From: Osmia lignaria lignaria
Lineage: Eukaryota > Arthropoda > Insecta > Hymenoptera > Megachilidae
Length of the DNA: 64,000 bases
Assembly: GCF_051020975.1 (NCBI RefSeq)
Contig: NW_027478159.1
Coordinates: forward strand, 3,736,501 to 3,800,500
Direction of reading: 5' to 3'
The notes beneath the pieces are model-generated. The model did no database searches. It saw nothing but the letters and a program-made list of their open reading frames with translations, and had not been told where the DNA came from. Each line of letters opens with the position of its first letter. Position 1 is the first letter of the stretch. The position numbers and the translations under genes are program-made. Positions 23,767 through 37,269 of the stretch are shown here, one piece after another.

Positions 23767-26700
23767 TCAGATGCGTAGTTCTCGAGATATATCAAGATAT
23801 TTAAAAGTTCCGAAGCCGCACCAACATAATAGAGATACAGAAACACCGTGGCCCCTTTCTTTGAGATAACTCTGCACTAGTGCGAGCCGCAAATGCCACT
23901 TCCAGCTTAGCTGTGCAGAAGAAGAACAACAAGAAGAAGAAATATCTCGAAATATGTCCGTCAGGCCCCTTCCCTTGAGATAAATCTGCAAATATCTCGG
24001 AAACGAAGCGAGCTATGGCAAAATGTTAAGAGACGTTTTTTGTAGAGAATTATGTTTCCTACAATTTATGTTCTATGATATTTTTTGATCAGAAGCGTAG
24101 TTTTCGAGATATATCGAGATATTTAAAAGTTCCGAAGCCGCACCAACATAATAGAGATACAGAAACACCGTGGCCCCTTTCTTTGAGATAACTCTGCACT
24201 AGTGCGAGCCACAAATGCCACTTCCAGCTTAGCTGTGCAGAAGAAGGACAAGAAGAAGAAATATCTCGAAATATGTCCGTCAGGCCCCTTCCCTTGAGAT
24301 AAATCTGCAAATATCTCGGAAACGGAGCGAGCTATGGCAAAATGTTAAGAGACCTTTTTTGTAGAGAATTAAGTTTCCTACTTTTTATGTTCTATGATAT
24401 TTTTTGATCAGATGCGTAGTTCTCGAGATATATCAAGATATTTAAAAGTTCCGAAGCCGCACCAACATAATAGAGATACAGAAACACCGTGGCCCCTTTC
24501 TTTGAGATAACTCTGCACTAGTGCGAGCCGCAAATGCCACTTCCAGCTTAGCTGTGCAGAAGAAGAAATATCTCGAAATATGTCCGTCAGGCCCCTTCCC
24601 TTGAGATAAATCTGCAAATATCTCGGAAACGAAGCGAGCTATGGCAAAATGTTAAGAGAGCTTTTTTGTAGAGAATTAAGTTTCCTACTTTTTATGTTCT
24701 ATGATATTTTTTGATCAGATGCGTAGTTCTCGAGATATATCAAGATATTTAAAAGTTCCGAAGCCGCACCAACATAATAGAGATACAGAAACACCGTGGC
24801 CCCTTTCTTTGAGATTACTCTGCACTATTGCGAGCTGCAAATGCCACTTCCAGCTTAGCTGTGCAGAAGAAGAACAACAAGAAGAAGAAATATCTCGAAA
24901 TATGTCCGTCAGGCCCCTTCCCTGGAGATAAATCTGCAAATATCTCGGAAACGAAGCGAGCTATGGGAAAATGTTAAGAGACCTTTTTTGTAGAGAATTA
25001 AGTTTCCTACTTTTTATGTTCTATGATATTTTTTGATCAGATGCGTAGTTCTCGAGATATATCAAGATATTTAAAAGTTCCGAAGCCGCACCAACATAAT
25101 AGAGATACAGAAACACCGTGGCCCCTTTCTTTGAGATAACTCTGCACTAGTGCGAGCCGCAAATGCCACTTCCAGCTTAGCTGTGCAGAAGAAGAACAAC
25201 AAGAAGAAGAAATATCTCGAAATATGTCCGTCAGGCCCCTTCCCTTGAGATAAATCTGCAAATATCTCGGAAACGAAGCGAGCTATGGCAAAATGTTAAG
25301 AGACGTTTTTTGTAGAGAATTATGTTTCCTACAATTTATGTTCTATGATATTTTTTGATCAGAAGCGTAGTTTTCGAGATATATCGAGATATTTAAAAGT
25401 TCCGAAGCCGCACCAACATAATAGAGATACAGAAACACCGTGGCCCCTTTCTTTGAGATAACTCTGCACTAGTGCGAGCCGCAAATGCCACTTCCAGCTT
25501 AGCTGTGCAGAAGAAGGACAAGAAGAAGAAATATCTCGAAATATGTCCGTCAGGCCCCTTCCCTTGAGATAAATCTGCAAATATCTCGGAAACGAAGCGA
25601 GCTATGGCAAAATGTTAAGACACCTTTTTTGTAGAGAATTAAGTTTCCTACTTTTAATCTTCTATGATATTTTTTGATCAGAAGCGTAGTTTTCGAGATA
25701 TATCGAGATATTTAAAAATTCCGAAGCCGCTCCAACATAATAGAGGTACAGAAACACCGTGGCCTCTTTCTTTGAGATAACTCTGCACTATTGCGAGCTG
25801 CAAATGCCACTTCCAGCTTAGCTGTGCAGAAGAAGAACAACAAGAAGAAGAAATATCTCGAAATATGTCCGTCAGGCCCCTTCCCTTGAGATAAATCTGC
25901 AAATATCTCGGAAACGAAGCGAGCTATGGCAAAATGTTAAGAGACCTTTTTTGTAGAGAATTAAGTTTCCTACTTTTTATCTTTTATGATATTTTTCGAT
26001 CAGATGCGTAGTTCTCGAGATATATCAAGATATTTAAAAGTTCCGAAGCCGCACCAACATAATAGAGATACAGAAACACCGTGGCCCCTTTCTTTGAGAT
26101 TACTCTGCACTATTGCGAGCTGCAAATGCCACTTCCAGCTTAGCTGTGCAGAAGAAGAACAACAAGAAGAAGAAATATCTCGAAATATGTCCGTCAGGCC
26201 CGTTCCTTTGAGCTCAATCTGCAAATATCTCGGAAACGAAGCGAGCTATGGCAAAATGTTAAGAGACGTTTTTTGTAGAGAATTAAGTTTTCTACTTTTT
26301 ATGTTCTATGATATTTTTTGATCAGATGCGTAGTTCTCGAGATATATCAAGATATTTAAAAGTTCCGAAGCCGCACCAACATAATAGAGATACAGAAACA
26401 CCGTGGCCCCTCTCTTTGAGATAACTCTGCACTATTGCGAGCTGCAAATGCCACTTCCAGCTTAGCTGTGCAGAAGAAGAACAACAAGAAGAAGAAATAT
26501 CTCGAAATATGTCCGTCAGGCCCCTTCCCTTGAGATAAATCTGCAAATATCTCGGAAACGAAGCGAGCTATGGCAAAATGTTAAGAGACGTTTTTTGTAG
26601 AGAATTATGTTTCCCACAATTTACGTGCTATGATATTTTTTGATCAGAAGCGTAGTTTTCGAGATATATCGAGATATTTAAAAGTTCCGAAGCCGCACCA

Positions 26701-28253
26701 ACATAATAGAGATACAGAAACACCGTGGCCCCTTTCTTTGAGATAACTCTGCACTAGTGCGAGCAGCAAATGCCACTTCCAGCTTAGCTGTGCAGAAGAA
26801 GAACAACAAGAAGAAGAAATATCTCGAAATATGTCCGTTAGGCCCCTTCCCTTGAGATAAATGTGCAAATATCTCGGAAACGAAGCGAGCTATGGCAAAA
26901 TGTTAAGAGACCTTTTTTGTAGAGAATTATGTTTCCTACAATTTATGTTCTATGATATTTTTTGATCAGATGCGTAGTTCTCGAGATATATCATAATATT
27001 TAAAAGTTCCGAAGCCGCACCAACATAATAGAGATACAGAAACACCGTGGCCCCTTTCTTTGAGATAACTCTGCACTATTGCGAGCTGCAAATGCCACTT
27101 CCAGCTTAGCTGTGCAGAAGAAGAACAACAAGAAGAAGAAATATCTCGAAATATGTCCGTCAGGCCCCTTCCCTTGAGATAAATCTGCATATATCTCGGA
27201 AACGAAGCGAGCTATGGCAAAATGTTAAGAGACCTTTTTTGTAGACAATTAAGTTTCCTACTTTTTATGTTCTATGATATTTTTTGATCAGATGCGTAGT
27301 TCTCGAGATATATCAAGATATTTGAAAGTTCCGAAGCCGCACCAACATAATAGAGATACAGAAACACCGTGGCCCCTTTCTTTGAGATAACTCTGCACTA
27401 TTGCGAGCTGCAAATGCCACTTCCAGCTTAGCTGTGCAGAAGAAGAACAACAAGAAGAAGAAATATCTCGAAATATGTCCGTCAGGCCCGTTCCTTTGAG
27501 CTGAATCTGCAAATATCTCGGAAACGAAGCGAGCTATGGCAAAATGTTAAGAGACGTTTTTTGTAGAGAATTATGTTTCGTACAATTTATGTTCTATGAT
27601 ATTTTTTGATCAGAAGCGTAGTTTTCGAGATATATCGTGATATTTAAAAGTTCCGAAGCCGCACCAACATAATAGAGATACAGAAACACCGTGGCCCCTT
27701 TCTTTGAGATAACTCTGCACCAGTGCGAGCCGCAAATGCCACTTCCAGCTTAGCTGTGCAGAAGAAGAACAACAAGAAGAAGAAATATCTCGAAATATGT
27801 CCGTCAGGCCCCTTCCCTTGAGATAAATCTGCAAATATCTCGGAAACGAAGCGAGCTATGGCAAAATGTTAAGAGACCTTTTTTGTAGAGAATTAAGTTT
27901 CCTACTTTTTATGTTCTATGATATTTTTTGATCAGATGCGTAGTTCTCGAGATATATCAAGATATTTAAAAGTTCCGAAGCCGCACCAACATAATAGAGA
28001 TACAGAAACACCGTGGCCCCTTTCTTTGAGATAACTTTGCACTATTGCGAGCTGTAAATGCCACTTCCAGCTTAGCTGTGCAGAAGAAGTACAACAAGAA
28101 GAAGAAATATCTCGAAATATGTCCGTCAGGCCCCTTCCCTTGAGATATATCTGCAAATATCTCGGAAACGAAGCGAGCTATGGCAAAATATTAAGAGACC
28201 TTTTTTGTAGAGAATTAAGTTTCCTACTTTTTATGTTCTATGATATTTTTTGA
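23767..28253. repeat. 17-monomer block, copy 2 (reduced to 14 monomers)
   Basis: The order of copy 1 is repeated, but the offset to copy 1 falls in two steps: 5437 bp up to 25359, 5130 from 25678, and 4487 from 26322. Step one (307 bp) matches absence of the short monomer 20241: the 25359 monomer starts as 19922 (GGACAAGAAGAAG) and ends as 20241 (GTTAAGACACC, CTTTTAATCTTC). Step two (643 bp) matches absence of 21192 and 21514: 26000 ends as 20870, and 26322 carries GGCCCCTCTCTTTGAG of 21835. Copy 1 could instead have gained these monomers. Confidence 0.9.
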
Positions 28254-31200
28254 TCACAAGCGTAGTTCTCGAGATATATCAAGATATTTAAAAGTTCCGA
28301 AGCCGCACAAACATAATAGAGATACAGAAGCACCGTGGCCCCTTTCTTTGAGATAACTCTGCACTATTGCGAGCTGCAAATGCCACTTCCAGCTTAGCTG
28401 TGCAGAAGAAGAACAACAAGAAGAAGAAATATCTCGAAATATGTCCGTCAGGCCCCTTCCCTTGAGATAAATCTGCATATATCTCGGAAACGAAGCGAGC
28501 TATGGCAAAATTTTAAGAGACCTTTTTTGTAGAGAATTAAGTTTCCTACTTTTTATGTTCTATGATATTTTTTGATCAGATGCGTAGTTCTCGAGATATA
28601 TCAAGATATTTGAAAGTTCCGAAGCCGCACCAACATAATAGAGATACAGAAACACCGTGGCCCCTTTCTTTGAGATAACTCTGCACTATTGCGAGCTGCA
28701 AATGCCACTTCCAGCTTAGCTGTGCAGAAGAAGAACAACAAGAAGAAGAAATATCTCGAAATATGTCCGTCAGGCCCGTTCCTTTGAGATGAATCTGCAA
28801 ATATCTCGGAAACGAAGCGAGCTATGGCAAAATGTTAAGAGACGTTTTTTGTAGAGAATTATGTTTCGTACAATTTATGTTCTATGATATTTTTTGATCA
28901 GAAGCGTAGTTTTCGAGATATATCGTGATATTTAAAAGTTCCGAAGCCGCACCAACATAATAGAGATACAGAAACACCGTGGCCCCTTTCTTTGAGATAA
29001 CTCTGCACTAGTGCGAGCCGCAAATGCCACTTCCAGCTTAGCTGTGCAGAAGAAGAACAACAAGAAGAAGAAAAGTCTCAAAATATGTCCGTCAGGCCCC
29101 TTCCCTTGAGATAAATCTGCAAATATCTCGGAAACGAAGCGAGCTATGGCAAAATGCTAAGATACCTTTTTTGTAGAGAATTAAGTTTCCTACTTTTTAT
29201 GTTTTATGATATTTTTTGATCAGATGCGTAGTTCTCGAGATATATCGAGATATTTAAAAGTTCCGAAGCCGCACCAACATAATAGAGATACAGAAACACC
29301 GTGGCCCCTTTCTTTGAGATAACTCTGCACTATTGCGAGCTGCAAATGCCACTTCCAGCTTAGCTGTGCAGAAGAAGAACAACAAGAAGAAGAAATATCT
29401 TGAAATATGTCCGTCAGGCCCGTTCCTTTGAGCTGAATCTGCAAATATCTCGGAAACGAAGCGAGCTATGGCAAAATGTTAAGAGACGTTTTTTGTAGAG
29501 AATTATGTTTCGTACAATTTATGTTCTATGATATTTTTTGATCAGAAGCGTAGTTTTCGAGATATATCGTGATATTTAAAAGTTCCGAAGCCGCACCAAC
29601 ATAATAGAGATACAGAAACACCGTGGCCCCTTTCTTTGAGATAACTCTGCACCAGTGCGAGCGGCAAATGCCACTTCCAGCTTAGCTGTGCAGAAGAAGA
29701 ACAACAAGAAGAAGAAATATCTCGAAATATGTCCGTCAGGCCCCTTCCCTTGAGATAAATCTGCAAATATCTCGGAAACGAAGCGAGCTATGGCAAAATG
29801 TTAAGAGACCTTTTTCGTAGAGAATTAAGTTTCCTACTTTTTATGTTCTATGATATTTTTTGATTAGATGCGTACTTCTCGAGATATATCAAGATATTTA
29901 AAAGTTCCGAAGCCGCACCAACATAATAGAGATACAGAAACACCGTGGCCCCTTTCTTTGAGATAACTCTGCACTATTGCGAGCTGTAAATGCCACTTCC
30001 AGCTTAGCTGTGCAGAACAAGAACAACAAGAAGAAGAAATATCTCGAAATATGTCCGTCAGGCCCCTTCCCTTGAGATAAATCTGCAAATATCTCGGAAA
30101 CGAAGCGAGCTATGGCAAAATGTTAAGCGACCTTTTTTGTAGAGAATTAAGTTTCCTACTTTTTATCTTCTATGATATTTTTTGATCAGATGCGTAGTTC
30201 TCGAGATATATCAAGATATTTAAAAGTTTCGAAGCCGCACCAACAGAATAGAGATACAGAAACACCGTGGCCCCTTTCTTTGAGATAACTCTGCACTATT
30301 GCGAGCTGCAAATGCCACTTCCAGCTTAGCTGTGCAGAAGAAGAACAACAAGAAGAAGAAATATCTCGAAATATGTCCGTCAGGCCCCTTCCCTTGAGAT
30401 AAATCTGCACATATCTCGGAAACGAAGCGAGCTATGGCAAAATGTGAAGAGACCTTTTGTGTAGAGAATTAAGTTTCCTACTTTTTATCTTCTATGATAT
30501 TTTTTGATCAGATGCGTAGTTCTCGAGATATATCAAGATATTTAAAAGTTCCGAAGCCGCACCAACATAATAGAGATACAGAAACACCGTGGCCCCTTTC
30601 TTTGAGATAACTCTGCACTATTGCGAGCTGCAAATGCCACTTCCAGCTTAGCTGTGCAGAAGAAGAACAACAAGAAGAAGAAATATCTCGAAATATGTCC
30701 GTCAGGCCCCTTCCCTTGAGATAAATCTGCAAATATCTCGGAAACGAAGCGAGCTATGGCAAAATGTGAAGCGACTTTATTTGTAGAGAATTAAGTTTCC
30801 TACTTTTTACGTTCTATGATATTTTTTAATCAGATGCGTAGTTCTCGAGATATATAAAGATATTTTAAAGTTCCGAAGCCGCACCAACATAATAGAGATA
30901 CAGAAACACCGTGGCCCCTTTCTTCGAGATAACTCTGCACTATTGCGAGCTGCAAATGCCACTTCTAGCTTAGCTGTGCAGAGGAAGAACAACAAGAAGA
31001 AGAAATATCTCGAAATATGTCCGTCAGGCCAGTTCCTTTGAGTTGAATCTGCAAATATCTCGGAAACGAAGCGAGCTATGGCCAAATGTTAAGAGACCTT
31101 TTTTGTAGAGAATTATGTTTCCTACAATTTATGTTCTATGATATTTTTTGATCAGAAGCGTAGTTTTCGAGATATATCGAGATATTTAAAAGTTCCGAAG

Positions 31201-33727
31201 CCGCACCAACATAATAGAGATACAGAAACACCGTGGCCCCTTTCTTTGAGATAACTCTGCACTAGTGCGAGCCGCAAATGCCACTTCCAGCTTAGCTGTG
31301 CAGAAGAAGAACAACAAGAAGAAGAAATATCTCGAAATATGTCCGTCAGGCCAGTTCCTTTGAGTTGAATCTGCAAATATCTCGGAAACGAAGCGAGCTA
31401 TGGCAAAATGTGAAGAGACCTTTTGTGTAGAGAATTAAGTTTCCTACTTTTTATCTTCTATGATATTTTTTGATCAGATGCGTAGTTCTCGAGATATATC
31501 AAGATATTTAAAAGTTCCGAAGACGCACCAACATAATAGAGGTACAGAAACACCGTGGCCTCTTTCTTTGAGATAACTCTGCACTATTGCGAGCTGCAAA
31601 TGCCACTTCCAGCTTAGCTGTGCAGAAGAAGAACAACAAGAAGAAGAAATATCTCGAAATATGTCCGTCAGGCCCCTTCCCTTGAGATAAATCTGCAAAT
31701 ATCTCGGAAACGAAGAGAGCTATGGCAAAATGTTAAGAGACCTTTTTTGTAGAGAATTAAGTTTCCTACTTTTCATGTTCTATGATATTTTTTGATCAGA
31801 TGCGTAGTTCTCGAGATATATCAAGATATTTAAAAGTTCCGAACCCGCACCAACATAATAGAGATACAGAAACACCGTGGCCCCTTTCTTTGAGATAACT
31901 CTGCACTATTGCGAGCTGTAAATGCCACTTCCAGCTTAGCTGTGCAGAAGAAGAACAACAAGAAGAAGAAATATCTCGAAATATGTCCGTCAGGCCCCTT
32001 CCCTTGAGATATATCTGCAAATATCTCGGAAACGAAGCGAGCTATGGCAAAATGTTGAGGGACCTTTTTTGTAGACAATTATGCTTCCTACAATTTATGT
32101 TCTATGATATTTTTTGATCAGATGCGTAGTTCTCGAGATATATCAAGATATTTAAAAGTTCCGAAGCTGCACCAACATAATAGAGGTACAGAAACACCGT
32201 GGCCTCTTTCTTTGAGATAACTCTGCACTATTGCGAGCTGCAAATGCCACTTCGAGCTTAGCTGTGCAGAAGAAGAACAACAAGAAGAAGAAATATCTCG
32301 AAATATGTCCGTCAGACCCCTTCCCTTGAGATGAATCTGCAAATATCTCGGAAACGAAGCGAGCTATGGCAAAATGTTAAGAGACCTTTTTTGTAGAGAA
32401 TAATGTTTCCTACAATTTACGTTCTATGATATTTTTTGATCAGAAGCGTAGTTCTAGAGATATATCAAGATATTTAAAAGTTCCGAAGCCGCACCAACAT
32501 AATAGAGATACAGAAACACCGTGGCCCCTTTCTTTGAGATAACTCTGCACTATTGCGAGCTGCAAATGCCACTTCCAGCTTAGCTGTGCAGAAGAAGAAC
32601 AACAAGAAGAAGAAATATCTCGAAATATGTCCGTCAGGCCAGTTCCTTTGAGTTGAATCTGCAAATATCTCGGAAACGAAGCGAGCTATGGCAAAATGTG
32701 AAGAGACCTTTTGTGTAGAGAATTAAGTTTCCTACTTTTTATCTTCTATGATATTTTTTGATCAGATGCGTAGTTCTCGAGATATATCAAGATATTTAAA
32801 AGTTCCGAAGCCGCACCAACATAATAGAGGTACAGAAACACCGTGGCCCCTCTCTTTGAGATAACTCTGCACTATTGCGAGCTGGAAATGCCACTTCCAG
32901 TTTAGCTGTGCAGAAGAAGAACAACAAGAAGAAGAAATATCTCGAAATATGTCCGTTAGGCCCCTTCCCTTGAGATATATGTGCAAATATCTCGGAAACG
33001 AAGCGAGCTATGGCAAAATGTTAAGAGACCTTTTTTGTAGAGAATTAAGTTTCCTACTTTTTATGTTCTATGATATTTTTTGATCAGATGCGTAGTTCTC
33101 GAGATATATCAAGATATTTAAAAGTTCCGAAGCCGCACCAACATAATAGAGATACAGAAACACCGTGGCCCCTTTGTTTGAGATAACTCTGCACTATTGC
33201 GAGCTGCAAATGCCACTTCCAGCTTAGCTGTGCAGAAGAAGAACAACAAGAAGAAGAAATATCTCGAAATATGTCCGTCAGGCCCCTTCCCTTGAGATAA
33301 ATCTGCAAATATCTCGGAAACGAAGCGAGCTATGGCAAAATGTTAAGCGACTTTATTTGTAGAGAATTAAGTTTCCTACTTTTTACGTTCTATGATATTT
33401 TTTAATCAGATGCGTAGTTTTCGAGATATATCGAGATATTTAAAAGTTCCGAAGCCGCACCAACATAATAGAGATACAGAAACACCGTGGCCCCTTTCTT
33501 TGAGATAACTCTGCACTAGTGCGAGCCGCAAATGCCACTTCCAGCTTAGCTGTGCAGAAGAAGAACAACAAGAAGAAGAAATATCTCGAAATATGTCCGT
33601 CAGGCCCCTTCCCTTGAGATAAATCTGCACATATCTCGGAAACGAAGCGAGCTATGGCAAAATGTCAAGAGACCTTTTGTGTAGAGAATTAAGTTTCCTA
33701 CTTTTTATCTTCTATGATATTTTTTGA
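28254..33727. repeat. Mixed monomers with repeated dimers
   Basis: Seventeen monomers occur here. Pairs 28576-29219 and 29220-29863 are the same dimer as 22801-23444 and 27288-27931, marked by GTTTCGTACAATTT and a TTTGAGCTGAATC or TTTGAGATGAATC box. Later monomers carry AATGTGAAGAGACC (30186, 31152, 32440), CCAGTTCCTTTGAGTTGAAT (30830, 31152, 32440), GAGGTACAG (31474, 32118, 32762) and TTTTTTAATCAG in place of the TGATCA site (30830, 33406). The 28898 copy has AAAAGTCTCAAAATATG. No fixed period spans the region. Confidence 0.8.
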
Positions 33728-34049
33728 TCAGATGCGTAGTTCTCGAGATATATCAAGATATTTAAAAGTTCCGAAGACGCACCAACATAATAGAGATACA
33801 GAAACACCGTGGCCCCTTTCTTTGAGATAACTGTGCACTAGTGCGAGCCGCAAATGCCACTTCCAGCTTAGCTGTGCAGAAGAAGAGCAACAAGAAGAAG
33901 AAATATCTCGAAATATGTCCGTCAGGCCCCTTCCCTCGAGATAAATCTGCAAATATCTCGGAAACGAAGCGAGCTATGGCAAAATGTTAAGAGACCTTTT
34001 TTGTAGAGAATTAAGTTTCCTACTTTTTATGCTCTATGATATTTTTTGA
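33728..34049. repeat. Monomer duplicated 10 monomers downstream
   Basis: CCGAAGACGCACC, GATAACTGTGCACTAG and AAGAAGAGCAACAAG mark this copy and the one at 36948, exactly 3220 bp away. The preceding spacers also match (AATGTCAAGAGACC with TTTTGTGTAG). The tails differ: 36948 ends with GAGCCATGGC, shared with 41456. Confidence 0.8.
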
Positions 34050-36303
34050 TCGGATGCGTAGTTCTCGAGATATATCAAGATATTTAAAAAATCCGAAGCC
34101 GCACCAACATAATAGAGATACAGAAACACCGTGGCCCCTTTCTTTGAGATAACTCTGCACTATTCCGAGCTGCAAATGCCACTTCCAGCTTAGCTGTGCA
34201 GAAGAAGAACAACAAGAAGAAGAAATATCTCGAAATATGTCCGTCAGGCCCCTTCCCTTGAGATAAATCTGCAAATATCTCGGAAACGAAGCGAGCTATG
34301 GCAAAATGTTAAGAGACCTTTTTTGTAGAGAATTAAGTTTCCTACTTTTTATGTTCTATGATATTTTTTGATCAGATGCGTAGTTCTCGAGATATATCAA
34401 GATATCTAAAAGTTCCGAAGCCGCACCAACATAATAGAGATACAGAAACACCGTGGCCCCTTTCTTCGAGATAACTCTGCACTATTGCGAGCTGCAAATG
34501 CCACTTCCAGCTTAGCTGTGCAGAAGAAGAACAACAAGAAGAAGAAATATCTCGAAAAATGTCCGTCAGGCCCCTTCCCTTGAGATAAATCTGCAAATAT
34601 CTCGGAAACGAAGCGAGCTATGGCAAAATGTTAAGAGACCTTATTTGTAGAGAATTAAGTTTCCTACTTTTTATGTTCTATGATATTTTTTGATCAGATG
34701 CGTAGTTCTCGAGATATATCAAGATATTTAAAAGTTCCGAAGCCGCACCAACATAATAGAGATACAGAAACACCGTGGCCCCTTTCTTCGAGATAACTCT
34801 GCACTATTGCGAGCTGCAAATGCCACTTCCAGTTTAGCTGTGCAGAAGAAGAACAACAAGAAGAGGAAATATCTCGAAATATGTCCGTCAGGCCCCTTCC
34901 CTTGAGATATATCTGCAAATATCTCGGAAACGAAACGAGCTATGGCAAAATGTTAAGAGACCTTTTTTGTAGAGAATTATGTTTCCTACAATTTATGTTC
35001 TATGATATTTTTTGATCAGAAGCGTAGTTTTCGTGATATATCGAGATATTTAAAAGATCCGAAGCTGCACCAACATAATAGAGATACAGAAACACCGTGG
35101 CCCCTTTCTTTGAGATAACTCTGCACTAGTGCGAGCCGCAAATGCCGCTTCCAGCTTAGCTGTGCAGAAGAAGAACAACAAGAAGAAGAAATATCTCGAA
35201 ATATGTCCGTCAGGCCCCTTCCCTCGAGATAAATCTGCAAATATCTCGGAAACGAAGCGAGCTATGGCAAAATGTTAAGAGACCTTTTTTGTAGAGAATT
35301 ATATTTCCCACAATTTAGGTTCTATGATATTTTTTGATCAGAAGCGTAGTTTTCGAGATATATCGAGATATTTAAAAGATCCGAAGCCGCACCAACATAA
35401 TAGAGATACAGAAACACCGTGGCCCCTTTCTTTGAGATAACTCTGCACTATTGCGAACTGCAAATGCCACTTCCAGCTTAGCTGTGCAGAAGAAGAACAA
35501 CAAGAAGAAGAAATATCTCGAAATATGTCCGTCAGGCCCCTTCCCTTGAGATAAATCTGCAAATATCTCGGAAACTAAGCGAGCTATGGCAAAATGTTAA
35601 GAGACCTTTTTTGTAGAGAATTAAGTTTCCTACTTTTTATGTTCTATGATATTTTTTGATCAGATGCGTAGTTCTCGAGATATATCAAGATATCTAAACG
35701 TTCCGAAGCCGCACCAACATAATAGAGATACAGAAACACCGTGGCCCCTTTCTTCGAGATAACTCTGCACTATTGCGAGCTGCAAATGCCACTTCCAGCT
35801 TAGCTGTGCAGGAGAAGAACAACAAGAAGAAGAAATATCTCGAAAAATGTCCGTCAGGCCCCTTCCCTTGAGATAAATCTGCAAATATCTCGGAAACGAA
35901 GCGAGCTATGGCAAAATGTTAAGAGGCCTTATTTGTAGAGAATTAAGTTTCCTACTTTTTATGTTCTACGATATTTTTTGATCAGAAGCGTAGTTTTCGA
36001 GATATATCGAGATATTTAAAAGATCCGAAGCTGCACCAACATAATAGAGATACAGAAACACCGTGGCCCCTTTCTTTGAGATAACTCTGCACTAGTGCGA
36101 GCCGCAAATGCCGCTTCCAGCTTAGCTGTGCAGAAGAACAACAACAAGAAGAAGAAATATCTCGAAATATGTCCGTCAGGCCCCTTCCCTTGAGATAAAT
36201 CTGCAAATATCTCGGAAACGAAGCGAGCTATGGCAAAATGTTAAGCGACTTTATTTGTAGAGAATTAAGTTTCCTACTTTTTACGTTCTATGATATTTTT
36301 TAA
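34050..36303. repeat. 7-monomer block, copy 1 (duplicated at 39202)
   Basis: Monomers start at 34050, 34372, 34694, 35016, 35338, 35660 and 35982. Markers are TTTAAAAAATCCGAAG with CTATTCCGAGC (34050), AGATATCTAAAAG with CTCGAAAAATGTCC (34372), CCAGTTTAGC (34694), CCGCTTCCAGC (35016, 35982), GCGAACTGC (35338), and GCAGGAGAAGAAC (35660). The first three recur 5152 bp (16 monomers) to the right. Confidence 0.85.
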
Positions 36304-37269
36304 TCAGATGCGTAGTTCTCGAGATATATAAAGATATTTTAAAGTTCCGAAGCCGCACCAACATAATAGAGATACAGAAACACCGTGGCCCCTTTCTTCG
36401 AGATAACTCTGCACTATTGCGAGCTGCAAATGCCACTTCTAGCTTAGCTGTGCAGAGGAAGAACAACAAGAAGAAGAAATATCTCGAAATATGTCCGTCA
36501 GGCCAGTTCCTTTGAGTTGAATCTGCAAATATCTCGGAAACGAAGCGAGGTATGGCAAAATGTTAAGAGACCTTTTTTGTAGAGAATTATGTTTCCTACA
36601 ATTTATGTTCTATGTTATTTTTTGATCAGAAGCGTAGTTTTCGAGATATATCGAGATATTTAAAAGTTCCGAAGCCGCACCAACATAATAGAGATACAGA
36701 AACACCGTGGCCCCTTTCTTTGAGATAACTCTGCACTAGTGCGAGCCGCAAATGCCACTTCCAGCTTAGCTGTGCAGAAGAAGATCAACAAGAAGAAGAA
36801 ATATCTCGAAATATGTCCGTCAGGCCCCTTCCCTTGAGATAAATCTGCACATATCTCGGAAACGAAGCGAGCTATGGCAAAATGTCAAGAGACCTTTTGT
36901 GTAGAGAATTAAGTTTCCTACTTTTTATCTTCTATGATATTTTTTGATCAGATGCGTAGTTCTCGAGATATATCAAGATATTTAAAAGTTCCGAAGACGC
37001 ACCAACATAATAGAGATACAGAAACACCGTGGCCCCTTTCTTTGAGATAACTGTGCACTAGTGCGAGCCGCAAATGCCACTTCCAGCTTAGCTGTGCAGA
37101 AGAAGAGCAACAAGAAGAAGAAATATCTCGAAATATGTCCGTCAGGCCCCTTCCCTTGAGATATATCTGCAAATATCTCGGAAACGAAGCGAGCCATGGC
37201 AAAATGTTAAGAGACCGTTTTTGTAGAGAATTAAGTTTCCTACTTTTTATGTTCTATGATATTTTTTGA
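36304..37269. repeat. Three monomers matching earlier single copies
   Basis: The 36304 monomer is the 30830 type (AGATATATAAAGATATTTTA, CCACTTCTAGC, GCAGAGGAAGAAC), 17 monomers away. 36626 resembles 33406 (AAATCTGCACATATC) and has the private change AAGAAGATCAACAAG. 36948 is the 33728 type. The order therefore joins segments whose counterparts are far apart on the left. Confidence 0.8.
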
